The notes under the pieces are model-generated. The model was not told where the DNA came from. It ran no database searches and saw nothing but the letters and a program-made list of their open reading frames with translations. A program made the position numbers and the translations under genes. Of a stretch of DNA of 64,000 nucleotides, positions 17,765 to 26,186 are shown one piece after another. Positions within the stretch are counted from its first letter, which is position 1; each line of letters starts with the position of its first letter. Source of the DNA: Bdellovibrionales bacterium RIFCSPHIGHO2_01_FULL_40_29 (GTDB lineage: Bacteria > Bdellovibrionota > Bdellovibrionia > Bdellovibrionales > Bdellovibrionaceae); assembly GCA_001771815.1 (NCBI GenBank), contig MEPU01000004.1:496001-560000 (forward strand), written 5' to 3'.

Positions 17765-18922
17765 CTACTCAACTGCCGACAACGGCACAATTGAAACCGC
17801 TCGAGGATTTGCTCCCAAAGCAATCTCGGATCCCACCATCGTGAGGGCTCCTGTTCCATCATCAATCGCATACACATAACCTTTACCATTGGTGTCGCCA
17901 GTGACCACCAAAAACTGGCTCTCAAGAGTCACTGCTAATGCATAAACACCCGCTCCCACAACTCCGGCAATTGGCGATCCCGCAATGGCTGTCAGTTGCC
18001 CATTCGTCGAATTGACACTGTAGCCACTGATCGTATTATCTGTATTATTGGAAACAAAAACATACTTTCCATTGGGTGTAATCACTATTTTCTTTGCACC
18101 GGCTCCAGTTGCTACAGAGACCGGACTCAATGGCGCCAATGCTCCACTCGTGGATATACTATGCATGATGACGGAGTTCGATCCCGGGCTAAGTGTATAA
18201 AGAAAACGCCCGCCGGGATGTATAACCAAGTCCTCTGGATTTGTACCAGCAGAAACAGACAAATCAATCGCATTTAAACTTCCAGTAACGCTATTGATTG
18301 AAAATGACGATATATCCGAAGTCCCTCGATTCACGACAAATAGAAATCGACCATCCGGAGAAATAACTAAATTTGTTGGATTCGTACGAGCCGTAAAAAA
18401 AGTATCTTCATCGACCGTCATTTCACCGGTGTCTTTATTTATTGTGCAAATACTAATGTTGTTCGTCACTGATGTTGAATTGGCAATGAAACATAAATTG
18501 CCATTAGGATGAATCTTAGTAGCCGACGAGCCTGAACCATTTGAATCCGCCAATCCAGAATAAGCAATGGAGCCTTCGGTTGCTGCGGTCAAAGGATCTA
18601 TCGAGTACCACGAAATATTATTTGAACTTTTATTTGTGGCATAAAGAAATTTTCCATCGGGACTTCCAATCAGTGAGCTGATATTTGATGTTCCAGCGCC
18701 TGTTGAAATGGTATTCGTCACAGATGTTACAGATCCATCTGATTTTAAAAAATATGAATTAATCGTACTACTCCCTAAGTTTCCAAAGTAAACAAAATTA
18801 TAGGAGTTTAAAGTTCCAGAATTGGCATGCCCATCCGATTTGCCACACCCCACATTGAATACCGAAACACTTACTACGCAAAACAATAAAACAAGCATAT
18901 GAAAAATCATTTTAGAATTCAT
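17765..18922 (-). CDS. Beta-propeller lipoprotein (lactonase/YncE-like repeats)
   Basis: The protein (385 aa) starts at ATG 18922, with GGAG before it. It has a lipoprotein signal ending in VGCGKS (lipid-modified Cys near 26). The mature part is built of about seven repeats of some 45 residues, with recurrent phrases such as SPDGRFLFVVNRG, HPGGRFLYTLSPGS and TPNGKYVFVSNNT. That is the pattern of 7-bladed propellers of the YncE and 6-phosphogluconolactonase families. No catalytic site can be claimed, and binding to a protein or polymer at the surface is more likely. Its start overlaps the upstream barrel gene by 11 bases, so the two are co-translated. Confidence 0.85.
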   Translation of the reverse strand: MNSKMIFHMLVLLFCVVSVSVFNVGCGKSDGHANSGTLNSYNFVYFGNLGSSTINSYFLKSDGSVTSVTNTISTGAGTSNISSLIGSPDGKFLYATNKSSNNISWYSIDPLTAATEGSIAYSGLADSNGSGSSATKIHPNGNLCFIANSTSVTNNISICTINKDTGEMTVDEDTFFTARTNPTNLVISPDGRFLFVVNRGTSDISSFSINSVTGSLNAIDLSVSAGTNPEDLVIHPGGRFLYTLSPGSNSVIMHSISTSGALAPLSPVSVATGAGAKKIVITPNGKYVFVSNNTDNTISGYSVNSTNGQLTAIAGSPIAGVVGAGVYALAVTLESQFLVVTGDTNGKGYVYAIDDGTGALTMVGSEIALGANPRAVSIVPLSAVE

Positions 18923-19505
18923 AGCGAACTCCAAGTCCATAATTGCCATAGTTCAACTTATCAGTCATAACTGAACTGACACCATCGACACTTTTTTCAG
19001 AAAAATCAACCGACTCGTAGAATAATCCTGGGCTGACTTTTTTGAAATTTTTGAAATTGACTGTAAATCGAAATCCACTCGGCTTTAAGTAGGTGACTTT
19101 TTTCCCATCAATTGTCGCATTCATCAAATCGTACTGACCCGAATTGATCAGCATAAATCCAAATTTCACTTTTTCAAAATTTAGTCGAACAAAAAATGAC
19201 AGTGGTGATGTGAAATTTCCACGGCGATTTCCAACTGTTGTATCAACATCGGAGTGCTGAGTTAAAATACGATAGTCATAGCCCAATCCCACACTGAATC
19301 GCTTGATATTCACACCCAATGCAACTCCTAAAGTAAAGCTACCTATGGTAGGCGACGCAGCATCTGTAGAAGTTTTTATGCTTCCATAGCCAAGCAATGC
19401 CGTCACATCAAATAAGATGCGACGCTGCTTTTTTGAAGCAGGAGCCGCCAGCAAAATCTGCGGCACCAATAGAACTAAAAAGAAAAAACTCATTTTCAAA
19501 GTCAC
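18912..19505 (-). CDS. Exported small outer-membrane beta-barrel-like protein
   Basis: The protein (197 aa) has a signal peptide (about 1-20, LLAAPAS). Strand-like segments include ILFDVTALLGYGS, FTLGVALGVNIKRFSVGLGYDYRIL and LSFFVRLNFEKVKFGFML. The C-terminus YGLGVRYEF ends in Phe, as does the beta-signal of many outer-membrane barrels. It resembles the barrel protein at 17156-17752 in length and in the IKRFSVGLGYDY segment. It lies between two propeller lipoproteins in one operon: 18 bases after one and overlapping the other by 11. Confidence 0.75.
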   Translation of the reverse strand: MTLKMSFFFLVLLVPQILLAAPASKKQRRILFDVTALLGYGSIKTSTDAASPTIGSFTLGVALGVNIKRFSVGLGYDYRILTQHSDVDTTVGNRRGNFTSPLSFFVRLNFEKVKFGFMLINSGQYDLMNATIDGKKVTYLKPSGFRFTVNFKNFKKVSPGLFYESVDFSEKSVDGVSSVMTDKLNYGNYGLGVRYEF

Positions 19506-19523
19506 GTGATCAGCTCATTTCCG

Positions 19524-20912
19524 CTAAAAAGTAATTCCAATAATTCCCGGCGAAGTGCCTACTGGATATGACGGCGTCAGTGCAGGTGTTAAAATTCCAG
19601 TTCCCAAGTCACGAATAAATACATTCACGGTATCTGCTTGTGTATTTGCGGTGAATACAAATTTTCCACTTCCTAGGATACGCACATCATTGGGCCCATC
19701 ATCACTGGACCAGTTATTGATCTCTGTCAAATTACCCGTCGTTGATGTGATGTCGTAACCAAATACTTTCCCAGTTCCTGCTTCATCATTCCCTCGAGCC
19801 GTCACATAAAGCTGTGTCCCGGTTTTATCAATTTCGACGCCAGAACCTCGACGTGCATCCGCGGTAAGATAAGTATTAATAATACTTAGGGCTCCTGTGT
19901 TCTGATCCACGGCCAACGCTGTCACGGCCCCCTTGCCACCTGTAAAAGAATTTGAGGCATTGCCAGTATAAACATATTTTCCACTAGGATGCACAGAAAT
20001 GGCATCTGGCGCATCACCACAGGAATAATTTCCGACAAACGCCAACGTGCAATTTGTTGTATTCATTGTGTAGGCGGAAATATTATCTGATCCATAGTTC
20101 GTCACAAAAACAAAGCGATTCTGCGGATCAATAGCCAAAAAACCAGCCTGTGTGCCACCAGTATAATCCGCAACTTTAACAAGGGCTCCAGTCGTCTGAT
20201 TGATTGAATAACTGGTCACAGCTGCTGAAGAAGCAGCATAAAAATTACTGGCAATTAAACATTTGCTATCTTTAGAAACTGCCACGGCGTCGACCCCTGA
20301 TCCGCCAGCAAAGGGACTTCCAGGCACGGCTGTTAAATCTCCGGTGCTGTGATTAATTGTAAAAGCGGCAATTTGATTTGCTAAAACACCAGCTGTGTAA
20401 ACCCAAGTGTTCGAGGGGTCTATTTCAACCCCGTAGGCACCATTGGGAACCGATGTCGAACCCAGCTGTGTGATGCTACCATCCGCCGAATCGATTTTCA
20501 TTTTATAGAGAAATGAAGCGCCAGACTGGTTGCTGACATAAAGAAATGAATTGTACTTAAATCCATTAAATAATGTTCCTGAAATACCTTGAGCATTAGA
20601 GACAACAACATCTACAACCGAAGCAAAATGATACGGCAAAGTACAAGTGATCTCTGTTGCACTGACAACCACAACATCCGGACAATTTGTTCCACCCACA
20701 TTGACAGAATCACCCTCGCTGAACTTTGATCCCGTTATGGTGATGGTGATTCCCCCCTTAACGCCATAAGACGTGGGCGAGATTGATTCAACAACTGGCG
20801 CATTCGCTGCCGCAGCGTCATCATCAATACCAATAGAACGTAGCTCCAAATCTTTCTGAACATTGCAGCCAATCAGACCCAATAGAAATAGAATAAAAAT
20901 TGTCAATTTCAT
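19524..20912 (-). CDS. Lipoprotein with IPT/TIG domain and beta-propeller repeats
   Basis: The protein (462 aa) starts at ATG 20912, giving a short lipoprotein signal ending LIGCNVQ (Cys near 16). An upstream ATG at 20945 is possible. Residues about 40-115 form an IPT/TIG Ig-like domain (SISPTSYGVKGGITITITGSKF, ITCTLPY). The rest holds propeller repeats like those of the neighbour (DPSNTWVYTAG, DPQNRFVFVTNYGSDN, HPSGKYVYTGNAS). IPT domains are common in surface receptors and adhesins, so an extracellular or periplasmic binding role is likely. It is the third gene of the five-gene minus-strand run, 82 bases after the VWA gene. Confidence 0.85.
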   Translation of the reverse strand: MKLTIFILFLLGLIGCNVQKDLELRSIGIDDDAAAANAPVVESISPTSYGVKGGITITITGSKFSEGDSVNVGGTNCPDVVVVSATEITCTLPYHFASVVDVVVSNAQGISGTLFNGFKYNSFLYVSNQSGASFLYKMKIDSADGSITQLGSTSVPNGAYGVEIDPSNTWVYTAGVLANQIAAFTINHSTGDLTAVPGSPFAGGSGVDAVAVSKDSKCLIASNFYAASSAAVTSYSINQTTGALVKVADYTGGTQAGFLAIDPQNRFVFVTNYGSDNISAYTMNTTNCTLAFVGNYSCGDAPDAISVHPSGKYVYTGNASNSFTGGKGAVTALAVDQNTGALSIINTYLTADARRGSGVEIDKTGTQLYVTARGNDEAGTGKVFGYDITSTTGNLTEINNWSSDDGPNDVRILGSGKFVFTANTQADTVNVFIRDLGTGILTPALTPSYPVGTSPGIIGITF

Positions 20913-20994
20913 GAAATCTTTATCGGAATAAATATTTGAAAACATAAGTTAAGAATAAGTCAAAACGACTCGTTTTAAGACATTTTTAAAATCG

Positions 20995-21996
20995 CTATGA
21001 AGCCCCAACTGGCAAGTAATCAATCTGAATACCTTCATCAGCTTTTGGAATTGATGCCCCATGAAACTTAATAAAATAAAGCATCTTGTTCTGATCATTT
21101 TTTTCAGATTCAGAAGTCCACCCATTAAGCGGATCTTCAACGATCAGTCGACCGCCCACTGAAACACGAATTGAAGCAACATTGGGTTCTGTTTTTAAGT
21201 AAAATTTTGTCAGTTGATCTACAATACGAGCTCTGATATTCGAAACGGCCAATGCTAAATCACCACTGCAAATGGACTCGATCACTCCACCGGAAGCATT
21301 CACCACTCTCAAGTAGTTTGTTCCTATGGAAACATGTCCACCCAAATTGTCACAATTTGAGTTCTGGACTGTTCCGATATAATTGGCCATCCAGGCTCGC
21401 CCACCTTCTTTGAAGTCAGGACGAAATGATTTCATATAATTTACAAAATCATTAGATCCTGTGCTGCCAAATTCACTGCTGGCATCATCTTCATCTGCTA
21501 GAAATATTGCAACAAAAAGTGCATCTTCTCGCAAGTATCCTGCAGCCTGTGTTGCTGCATAACCACTAGTGACAAAGGCCAAAGCATCCAAACCACGCTC
21601 TAGATCTGAACCGGATTCACCAACTAAAAGACGATTTGGCAATAAATTTATGTTTTGCGACGTTAAATACTTGGGCTCACCCAAAATCTGTCTGGACATC
21701 GGATATGCGGAAGTATTGGTTGTCATCGTCGTACTTGTCACCGCCACGTGATAATCCATTTTCAATGAATTCAAAGCTGAAATCATCTCGGGAATTCGTG
21801 CTGCTAACCGTTGTTGATGCTGAGTCATCGATTTTGAATTATCGATAACAAACAGGATATCGACTTTATTATTGTATGTGATCACTTGCCCAAAGCTTTG
21901 ATCCACAGAAGGCAACGCAAAGCTTGTGGGTGTGTTATCACAACCAATCTGCAACGCCGACACCATCAATGAAAAAGTGAGCAGGTAACTTTTCAC
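20995..21996 (-). CDS. Lipoprotein with von Willebrand factor A domain
   Basis: The protein (333 aa) has a lipoprotein signal (ALQIGC, Cys19). A VWA domain follows at once. The metal-ion-dependent adhesion motif D52-N-S-K-S56 (FVIDNSKSM) is intact, with later acidic text ADEDDASSEFG in place of the third MIDAS loop. The C-terminal part (about 250-333) is rich in strands (VASIRVSVGGRLIVEDPL). VWA domains bind protein ligands through the metal. Two bases separate its ATG from the stop of the PilZ gene, so the pair is probably co-translated. No transmembrane channel or MoxR-type ATPase is nearby. Confidence 0.88.
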   Translation of the reverse strand: MKSYLLTFSLMVSALQIGCDNTPTSFALPSVDQSFGQVITYNNKVDILFVIDNSKSMTQHQQRLAARIPEMISALNSLKMDYHVAVTSTTMTTNTSAYPMSRQILGEPKYLTSQNINLLPNRLLVGESGSDLERGLDALAFVTSGYAATQAAGYLREDALFVAIFLADEDDASSEFGSTGSNDFVNYMKSFRPDFKEGGRAWMANYIGTVQNSNCDNLGGHVSIGTNYLRVVNASGGVIESICSGDLALAVSNIRARIVDQLTKFYLKTEPNVASIRVSVGGRLIVEDPLNGWTSESEKNDQNKMLYFIKFHGASIPKADEGIQIDYLPVGAS

Positions 21997-21998
21997 AG

Positions 21999-22760
21999 CT
22001 AGGCCGCCTTTGCTGTGTATCTTGAAATGGAATCCTTAGCGATCGCCGAAATAGTCAGAAACTGAATGCCATACTTGTCGCCGGACTTACTTACGACCTT
22101 GCAAACAGCGTTAAATGCTGGCACTTGATCGCTTGGACGAAAATGCACATAGAGCTCTTGATCAATTGAAAAGTTTATATTTGTAACTGTCAATCCAGCA
22201 CCGCCAGCACTAATTTCCATGCTTTCAGCTTTAAAAACTTTTTTCCGATCATGCACAACAAGCGAACTGCTATAATGTGCTCGCGCATGACGACGGCGAA
22301 AAAATATTTCACCATCCTGATCACCATCCCATGAATGATATAATGATTTAATTTGCTCAGGACTAAATTCTGGAATCTCAGCTAATCGTTTCCAAGAATC
22401 TTGATCTTTACGCCAAACAAAGTCGTACTCGAATAATGTTTTGCTTTGAAGCATTTGAATCATTTCATTTTTCGAGAATGGTCCATAGTTATTGTTCTGT
22501 TTTAAAATATACCAGGCTCGATCTTTTTCTGGATCGGCAATGGCTTTTACTTTCCTAGGTTCAACAATTGGATTCTTAAAACTTTTATTAAAAGACTCAG
22601 TCAGCGCAGAAAATTCCAATAACAAAACCCAGTCTTCGGTCTTTTGATCATAAATATAATCGTTCCAACCCAGCTCTTTTGAGGCTAGCTTGAGTGAAAT
22701 TTCTGACAATTCCCATGGCCCTTTTTGAATGCCATTATGAGCGACGTAATATTTTTCCAT
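21999..22760 (-). CDS. GYF_2-GYF_2-PilZ protein, probable c-di-GMP receptor
   Basis: The protein (253 aa) is cytoplasmic. Two GYF_2 (DUF4339) modules are visible: residues 2-50 (YYVAHNGIQKGPWELSEI) and 82-130 (WYILKQNNNYGPFSKNEM). A PilZ domain (about 150-250) follows, with the arginine motif RRRHAR (155-160) and the second motif EISAGGAG (182-189), where Glu replaces the usual Asp/Asn. This suggests c-di-GMP binding, slightly off consensus. It heads the run of surface proteins (VWA, TIG/propeller, barrel, propeller) and may link the second messenger to them. A long-range inverted repeat CACGC (22771-22775) / GCGTG (22804-22808) lies in its leader. Confidence 0.88.
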   Translation of the reverse strand: MEKYYVAHNGIQKGPWELSEISLKLASKELGWNDYIYDQKTEDWVLLLEFSALTESFNKSFKNPIVEPRKVKAIADPEKDRAWYILKQNNNYGPFSKNEMIQMLQSKTLFEYDFVWRKDQDSWKRLAEIPEFSPEQIKSLYHSWDGDQDGEIFFRRRHARAHYSSSLVVHDRKKVFKAESMEISAGGAGLTVTNINFSIDQELYVHFRPSDQVPAFNAVCKVVSKSGDKYGIQFLTISAIAKDSISRYTAKAA

Positions 22761-22871
22761 AAACCAACCTCACGCTAAAAAAAGTTTCTTACTCTATTTT
22801 TCGGCGTGATGGAGTTCACTCTTAAATGTCATTGAGAGCGAAAAACTTTTAGACAGTTCTTCAGTGATTGA

Positions 22872-23270
22872 TTAACCGTTAAAATCCAGGACCTTTTGCC
22901 ACTCGGGCGATGGCGTGATCAATCTTCGTGTTTTTAAATCAAAAAAGCCAACAACCAGGTCCAGTTCACAGCCAACTTGGCCATCTTCTTTAAACATGGT
23001 CTGTTTAATTCGAGAAATTTTTCGCTCTTGAGTGATACCCATCAATCTGATCGTTACCATTTCACGCAAAGTGACTTCTTTTAAAAACTTCATTCCAATT
23101 TCTAAAATAACAGGGCCCTTACCCGAATCATGCACAGCTTGATACCCATAACCTTGCTGAGTGCTCATTTCCCAACGAGCCTCTTCGAACAATGTCAGGT
23201 AAGTGGCATTGTTCACATGCCCATAAGAATCTAAATGCTGTTCGCGGATTAAAATTTTATATTCAAACAT
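22872..23270 (-). CDS. Acyl-CoA thioesterase, hotdog fold (4HBT)
   Basis: The protein (132 aa) is a single hotdog domain. The signature DSYGHVNNATYLTLFEEARW (residues 13-32) is the YbgC/4HBT type, with the Asp-x-x-Gly-His-Val-Asn-Asn core. It probably cleaves acyl-CoA or acyl-ACP; the chain length is unknown. An upstream extension to 23318 is open, but ATG 23270 forms a TAATG junction with the permease stop, which is typical coupling. Its place after an ABC importer for a phosphorus compound is odd and not explained. Confidence 0.85.
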   Translation of the reverse strand: MFEYKILIREQHLDSYGHVNNATYLTLFEEARWEMSTQQGYGYQAVHDSGKGPVILEIGMKFLKEVTLREMVTIRLMGITQERKISRIKQTMFKEDGQVGCELDLVVGFFDLKTRRLITPSPEWQKVLDFNG

Positions 23271-24301
23271 TATTTCAGAGCTTCCCGAATATACGCAGAG
23301 GCCTGGTCCATAATCCAAACAACGGCAGCAATCACCACGATGATTGTTCCCACTTCAGGCCACATGGCTTGACCTTGATACTTGATCAGCATAGTACCAA
23401 TTCCACCACCACCGACCAAGCCGATGATTGTTGCCATACGAACATTGATATCCCAACGATAAACAGTAAATGAAATATACGGCAGAATAACCTGAGGAAC
23501 GATCGCGAACCAAATGGTCTGCAGCTTATTAGCCCCGCATGACTGAACGCCTTCAATTGGTCCTTCATAAACGGTCTCTACCATCTCAGAGTATTGCTTG
23601 GTCAATGAAGCAATTGAATGAATCATCAATGCGAGCATACCCGCAAAAGGCCCTATTCCCACCCAAACTGAAAATATAATGGCCCAAACTAAGGCCTCTA
23701 CAGATCGGGTCACATTCAAAAATGTTCGAATAAATAGATAAACTCCAAATGAAACTGGACCACGCATAATGTTCTTGGCTGCCATAAAGCTCAGGATAAA
23801 TGCAAAGGGAATAGCCAACATTGTAGCCAAAAAAGCCATAAAAATAGTTTCAATAATATTTAAAACGGCAGCCGGCAAGACACCCCAATTAGGATTAAAA
23901 ATACCAGCAAATAATCGTTTCGCACCCTCGAAACCGTCTTCGTCCAATAACTCAATAATTGAAAATTGAGTTTTACTAAGACCAACAACAAATAAAACAA
24001 TCAAGGTCACAATAAAATGCCAGCCCCAAAATGTTCGGTAAATCGGCTTGGCTTCAGCCTTGGCTTTTTCATAATCAGGCTCAAAAAGATTTTGGCCCAA
24101 TGTTTTAATTCCAAAAATGGAGTTCAGAAGATGACTCAGCATCGCTCCAAAAACCATCAAGGCTAAAAATAAAAATGAATTGAACTTTAAATTCATGAGT
24201 TGTTCTGTTGTTGGATCAACAACAATTGAAATAAGAACTAATCCAAGAACAGTTACGGTGATTCCATCTAAAATTGAACGGCGAACGATATTACCCTTCA
24301 T
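23270..24301 (-). CDS. phnE: ABC transporter permease, PhnE type
   Basis: The protein (343 aa) has about six to seven hydrophobic segments and the BPD permease loop (EAA-like region near MVETVYEGPIEGVQSCGANKLQTI) that contacts the ATPase. It follows phnC by 27 bases and ends at the start of the thioesterase. ATG 24301 (MKGNIVRRS) is preceded by GGGAGAG; an upstream start at 24322 is less likely. In the known family it imports phosphonate, phosphite or related compounds. Confidence 0.9.
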   Translation of the reverse strand: MKGNIVRRSILDGITVTVLGLVLISIVVDPTTEQLMNLKFNSFLFLALMVFGAMLSHLLNSIFGIKTLGQNLFEPDYEKAKAEAKPIYRTFWGWHFIVTLIVLFVVGLSKTQFSIIELLDEDGFEGAKRLFAGIFNPNWGVLPAAVLNIIETIFMAFLATMLAIPFAFILSFMAAKNIMRGPVSFGVYLFIRTFLNVTRSVEALVWAIIFSVWVGIGPFAGMLALMIHSIASLTKQYSEMVETVYEGPIEGVQSCGANKLQTIWFAIVPQVILPYISFTVYRWDINVRMATIIGLVGGGGIGTMLIKYQGQAMWPEVGTIIVVIAAVVWIMDQASAYIREALK

Positions 24302-24328
24302 AGGCGAACTCTCTCCCAGCAATTACAA

Positions 24329-25102
24329 TTAATTGATATGAACTTCTTTGGCACCTTCGCCATAAATTTTCTCGAACCAGGCTTGATCAATATTCTTTGG
24401 ATCACCTTCATAAACCAACTCACCGCCCTTTAAAGCAATCACTCGAGTGGCATATATTCGCACCAAAGACAAAAAGTGCAAATTGCAAATAATAGTAATT
24501 CCAAGCTCTTGATTTACTTTTCGCAGATAATCCATAACAACATGACATGTTGCCGGATCTAATGAGGCAACTGGTTCATCTGCCAACAAAACTTCAGGAT
24601 TTTGGGTTAATGCCCGAGCAATCGCAACACGCTGTTGCTGACCGCCCGAGAGTTGATCCGCACGAATATGAGCTTTCTCAGAGATACCAACCAGTTTTAA
24701 ATATTTAAGTGCATCGGCCTTATCGCCTTCTGAAAAAAGGCCAAATAAGCTTTTCCATGTTGATGTGTAGGCCAATTTTCCGACCAACACATTTCCCAAA
24801 ACCGTATGCCGAGGGATTAAATTGAAATGTTGAAAGATCATCCCAATGCGTTTACGTAGCGAACGCACCTCTGAAGTTGTTTGCAATTTTGCTGCATCAA
24901 CTCCATTGAATACAATTTCGCCACTGGTTGGATCATGAAGTCGATTAATACAACGAAGTAAAGTCGATTTACCAGACCCACTCAATCCAATTACAACTAG
25001 AAATTCACCTTTTTTAACATCAAAACTGACCCCCTTGAGAGCTTGCACCCCATTTGGATAAGTCTTGATTAAATTTCTAATCTTTAAAACGGGTTCACTC
25101 AT
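24329..25102 (-). CDS. phnC: ABC transporter ATP-binding protein, PhnC type
   Basis: The protein (257 aa) powers the importer. Walker A is GLSGSGKST, the Q-loop lies near IFQHFNLI, the signature is LSGGQQQRVAIARAL, Walker B with catalytic Glu is LLADEPVASLD, and the switch His is in CNLHFLSL. Length and sequence style are those of PhnC. It lies 23 bases after phnD. Confidence 0.93.
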   Translation of the reverse strand: MSEPVLKIRNLIKTYPNGVQALKGVSFDVKKGEFLVVIGLSGSGKSTLLRCINRLHDPTSGEIVFNGVDAAKLQTTSEVRSLRKRIGMIFQHFNLIPRHTVLGNVLVGKLAYTSTWKSLFGLFSEGDKADALKYLKLVGISEKAHIRADQLSGGQQQRVAIARALTQNPEVLLADEPVASLDPATCHVVMDYLRKVNQELGITIICNLHFLSLVRIYATRVIALKGGELVYEGDPKNIDQAWFEKIYGEGAKEVHIN

Positions 25103-25125
25103 TGAGACCTCTCAATCAAAAAGAA

Positions 25126-26049
25126 CTATTTTTTCATAAAATCAGAAGCGTCTTTACCCAAAGTCTTCAACATCATACGCACAGATTCATAATCTGCATC
25201 AGTTGCTTTCTTAAGATCTGTAACACCGTAGATAGCTTTGAAAGCGTCTTTTCCTTCTGGAGTTCCGACGAAGCTCATCATCGTGTCGATGATTTTTGCT
25301 TTCATTTCTTCTGGCATTTCTTTACGGAAAATAATGGGATCGTTTGGAATTGGCTCAGACAAAGAAATAATAGCCACTTTTTGCTCAACATCTGGATACT
25401 GTGTTTTTACAAGACGACGAGCATCTTCAATTTGGCTGACACCTTTATCATCTTTAGATGCTGGTGAGTAAAATGTCGCTCCGGCATCAACCTGACCCTG
25501 GTAAACCATAGATACAACATTGTCGTGTTTTTGCGCGAACATTGTTTCCTTTGGTTCAATCTTTTTGTCTTTCAATGTTTTCAATGGAAGTAAATAACCA
25601 GAAGTTGATGCAGCATCAACAAAGGCAATTTTTTTACCAGCAAGATCTTCAATTGTTTTAATACCGCTATCCGCTTTTGCGATGAACTGAGATTGATATG
25701 TTGAAGCTCCATGGCGCAAAACTGTTAAGCGAGCTTCCGCTTGGTATTTATCATGAGCCAATACGTATCCAAATGTATTGATGGCAGCAACATCTGCGCG
25801 TTTTGTACCGAATGCTTCGACCACAGCAACAAATGATTGTGGAATTGTTACTTCATACTTGTACGGTGTGTTTTTCTCTAAGTACTCTTTGAATTTAGCC
25901 GAATTATCTTCAATTACTTTTGCATCCACTGAAGGAACAAAATGAAGTTTAATTGGATTCTCAGCAGTTCCTAGTTCCGCTGTTTTTTTGGTGCAACCAA
26001 CAAACACTAACGCCGAAGCAACGATCGCGGACAAAACTAACTTTTTCAT
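25126..26049 (-). CDS. phnD: Phosphonate/phosphite-type substrate-binding lipoprotein, PhnD type
   Basis: The protein (307 aa) is the periplasmic binding component. Its lipoprotein signal ends FVGCTKK (Cys19), so it is anchored. The PhnD-type text LHFVPSVDAKVIEDNSAKF near the N-terminus and GKKIAFVDAASTSGYLLPL mid-protein are visible. The latter contains the Ser/Thr loop that in relatives holds the phosphorus group. No C-P lyase or phosphite dehydrogenase gene is nearby, so the ligand is open. AAAGGGG precedes the ATG. It is first in the phnD-C-E-thioesterase operon. Confidence 0.92.
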   Translation of the reverse strand: MKKLVLSAIVASALVFVGCTKKTAELGTAENPIKLHFVPSVDAKVIEDNSAKFKEYLEKNTPYKYEVTIPQSFVAVVEAFGTKRADVAAINTFGYVLAHDKYQAEARLTVLRHGASTYQSQFIAKADSGIKTIEDLAGKKIAFVDAASTSGYLLPLKTLKDKKIEPKETMFAQKHDNVVSMVYQGQVDAGATFYSPASKDDKGVSQIEDARRLVKTQYPDVEQKVAIISLSEPIPNDPIIFRKEMPEEMKAKIIDTMMSFVGTPEGKDAFKAIYGVTDLKKATDADYESVRMMLKTLGKDASDFMKK

Positions 26050-26121
26050 ATAATACCCCTTTGGATTATGTCTTTAATAAGATTAGAAAATGTGGCACGA
26101 AGTTAACAAAAGACAGCACTG

Positions 26122-26175
26122 TTTCCAAGAAAAGACTTTTCTTTTTTTAACAACCAAAGGATACTTTCTTGGAAA
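26122..26175. promoter_or_regulatory. Two TTTCnnnGAAA palindromes 43 bases apart between divergent genes
   Basis: TTTC-CAA-GAAA (26122-26132) and TTTC-TTG-GAAA (26165-26175) are each palindromic and are reverse complements of each other, forming an 11-bp inverted repeat. The centre distance of 43 bases is close to four helical turns. The second copy overlaps the ribosome binding region of the gene at 26187. This fits a pair of sites for a dimeric regulator of phnD and/or the HAD gene. Confidence 0.4.
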
Positions 26176-26186
26176 GAGCTCAAATA

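Noticed and set aside
22771-22808. CACGC/GCGTG inverted repeat with A and T tracts as a terminator for the thioesterase operon
   Set aside because: The loop is long, the stem has an internal bulge, and the T-run is not placed after the stem on the minus strand.
25126-26049. The Phn-type genes as part of a C-P lyase pathway
   Set aside because: No phnG-M genes or phosphonate hydrolases are in the window, so only a transporter of this class can be claimed.
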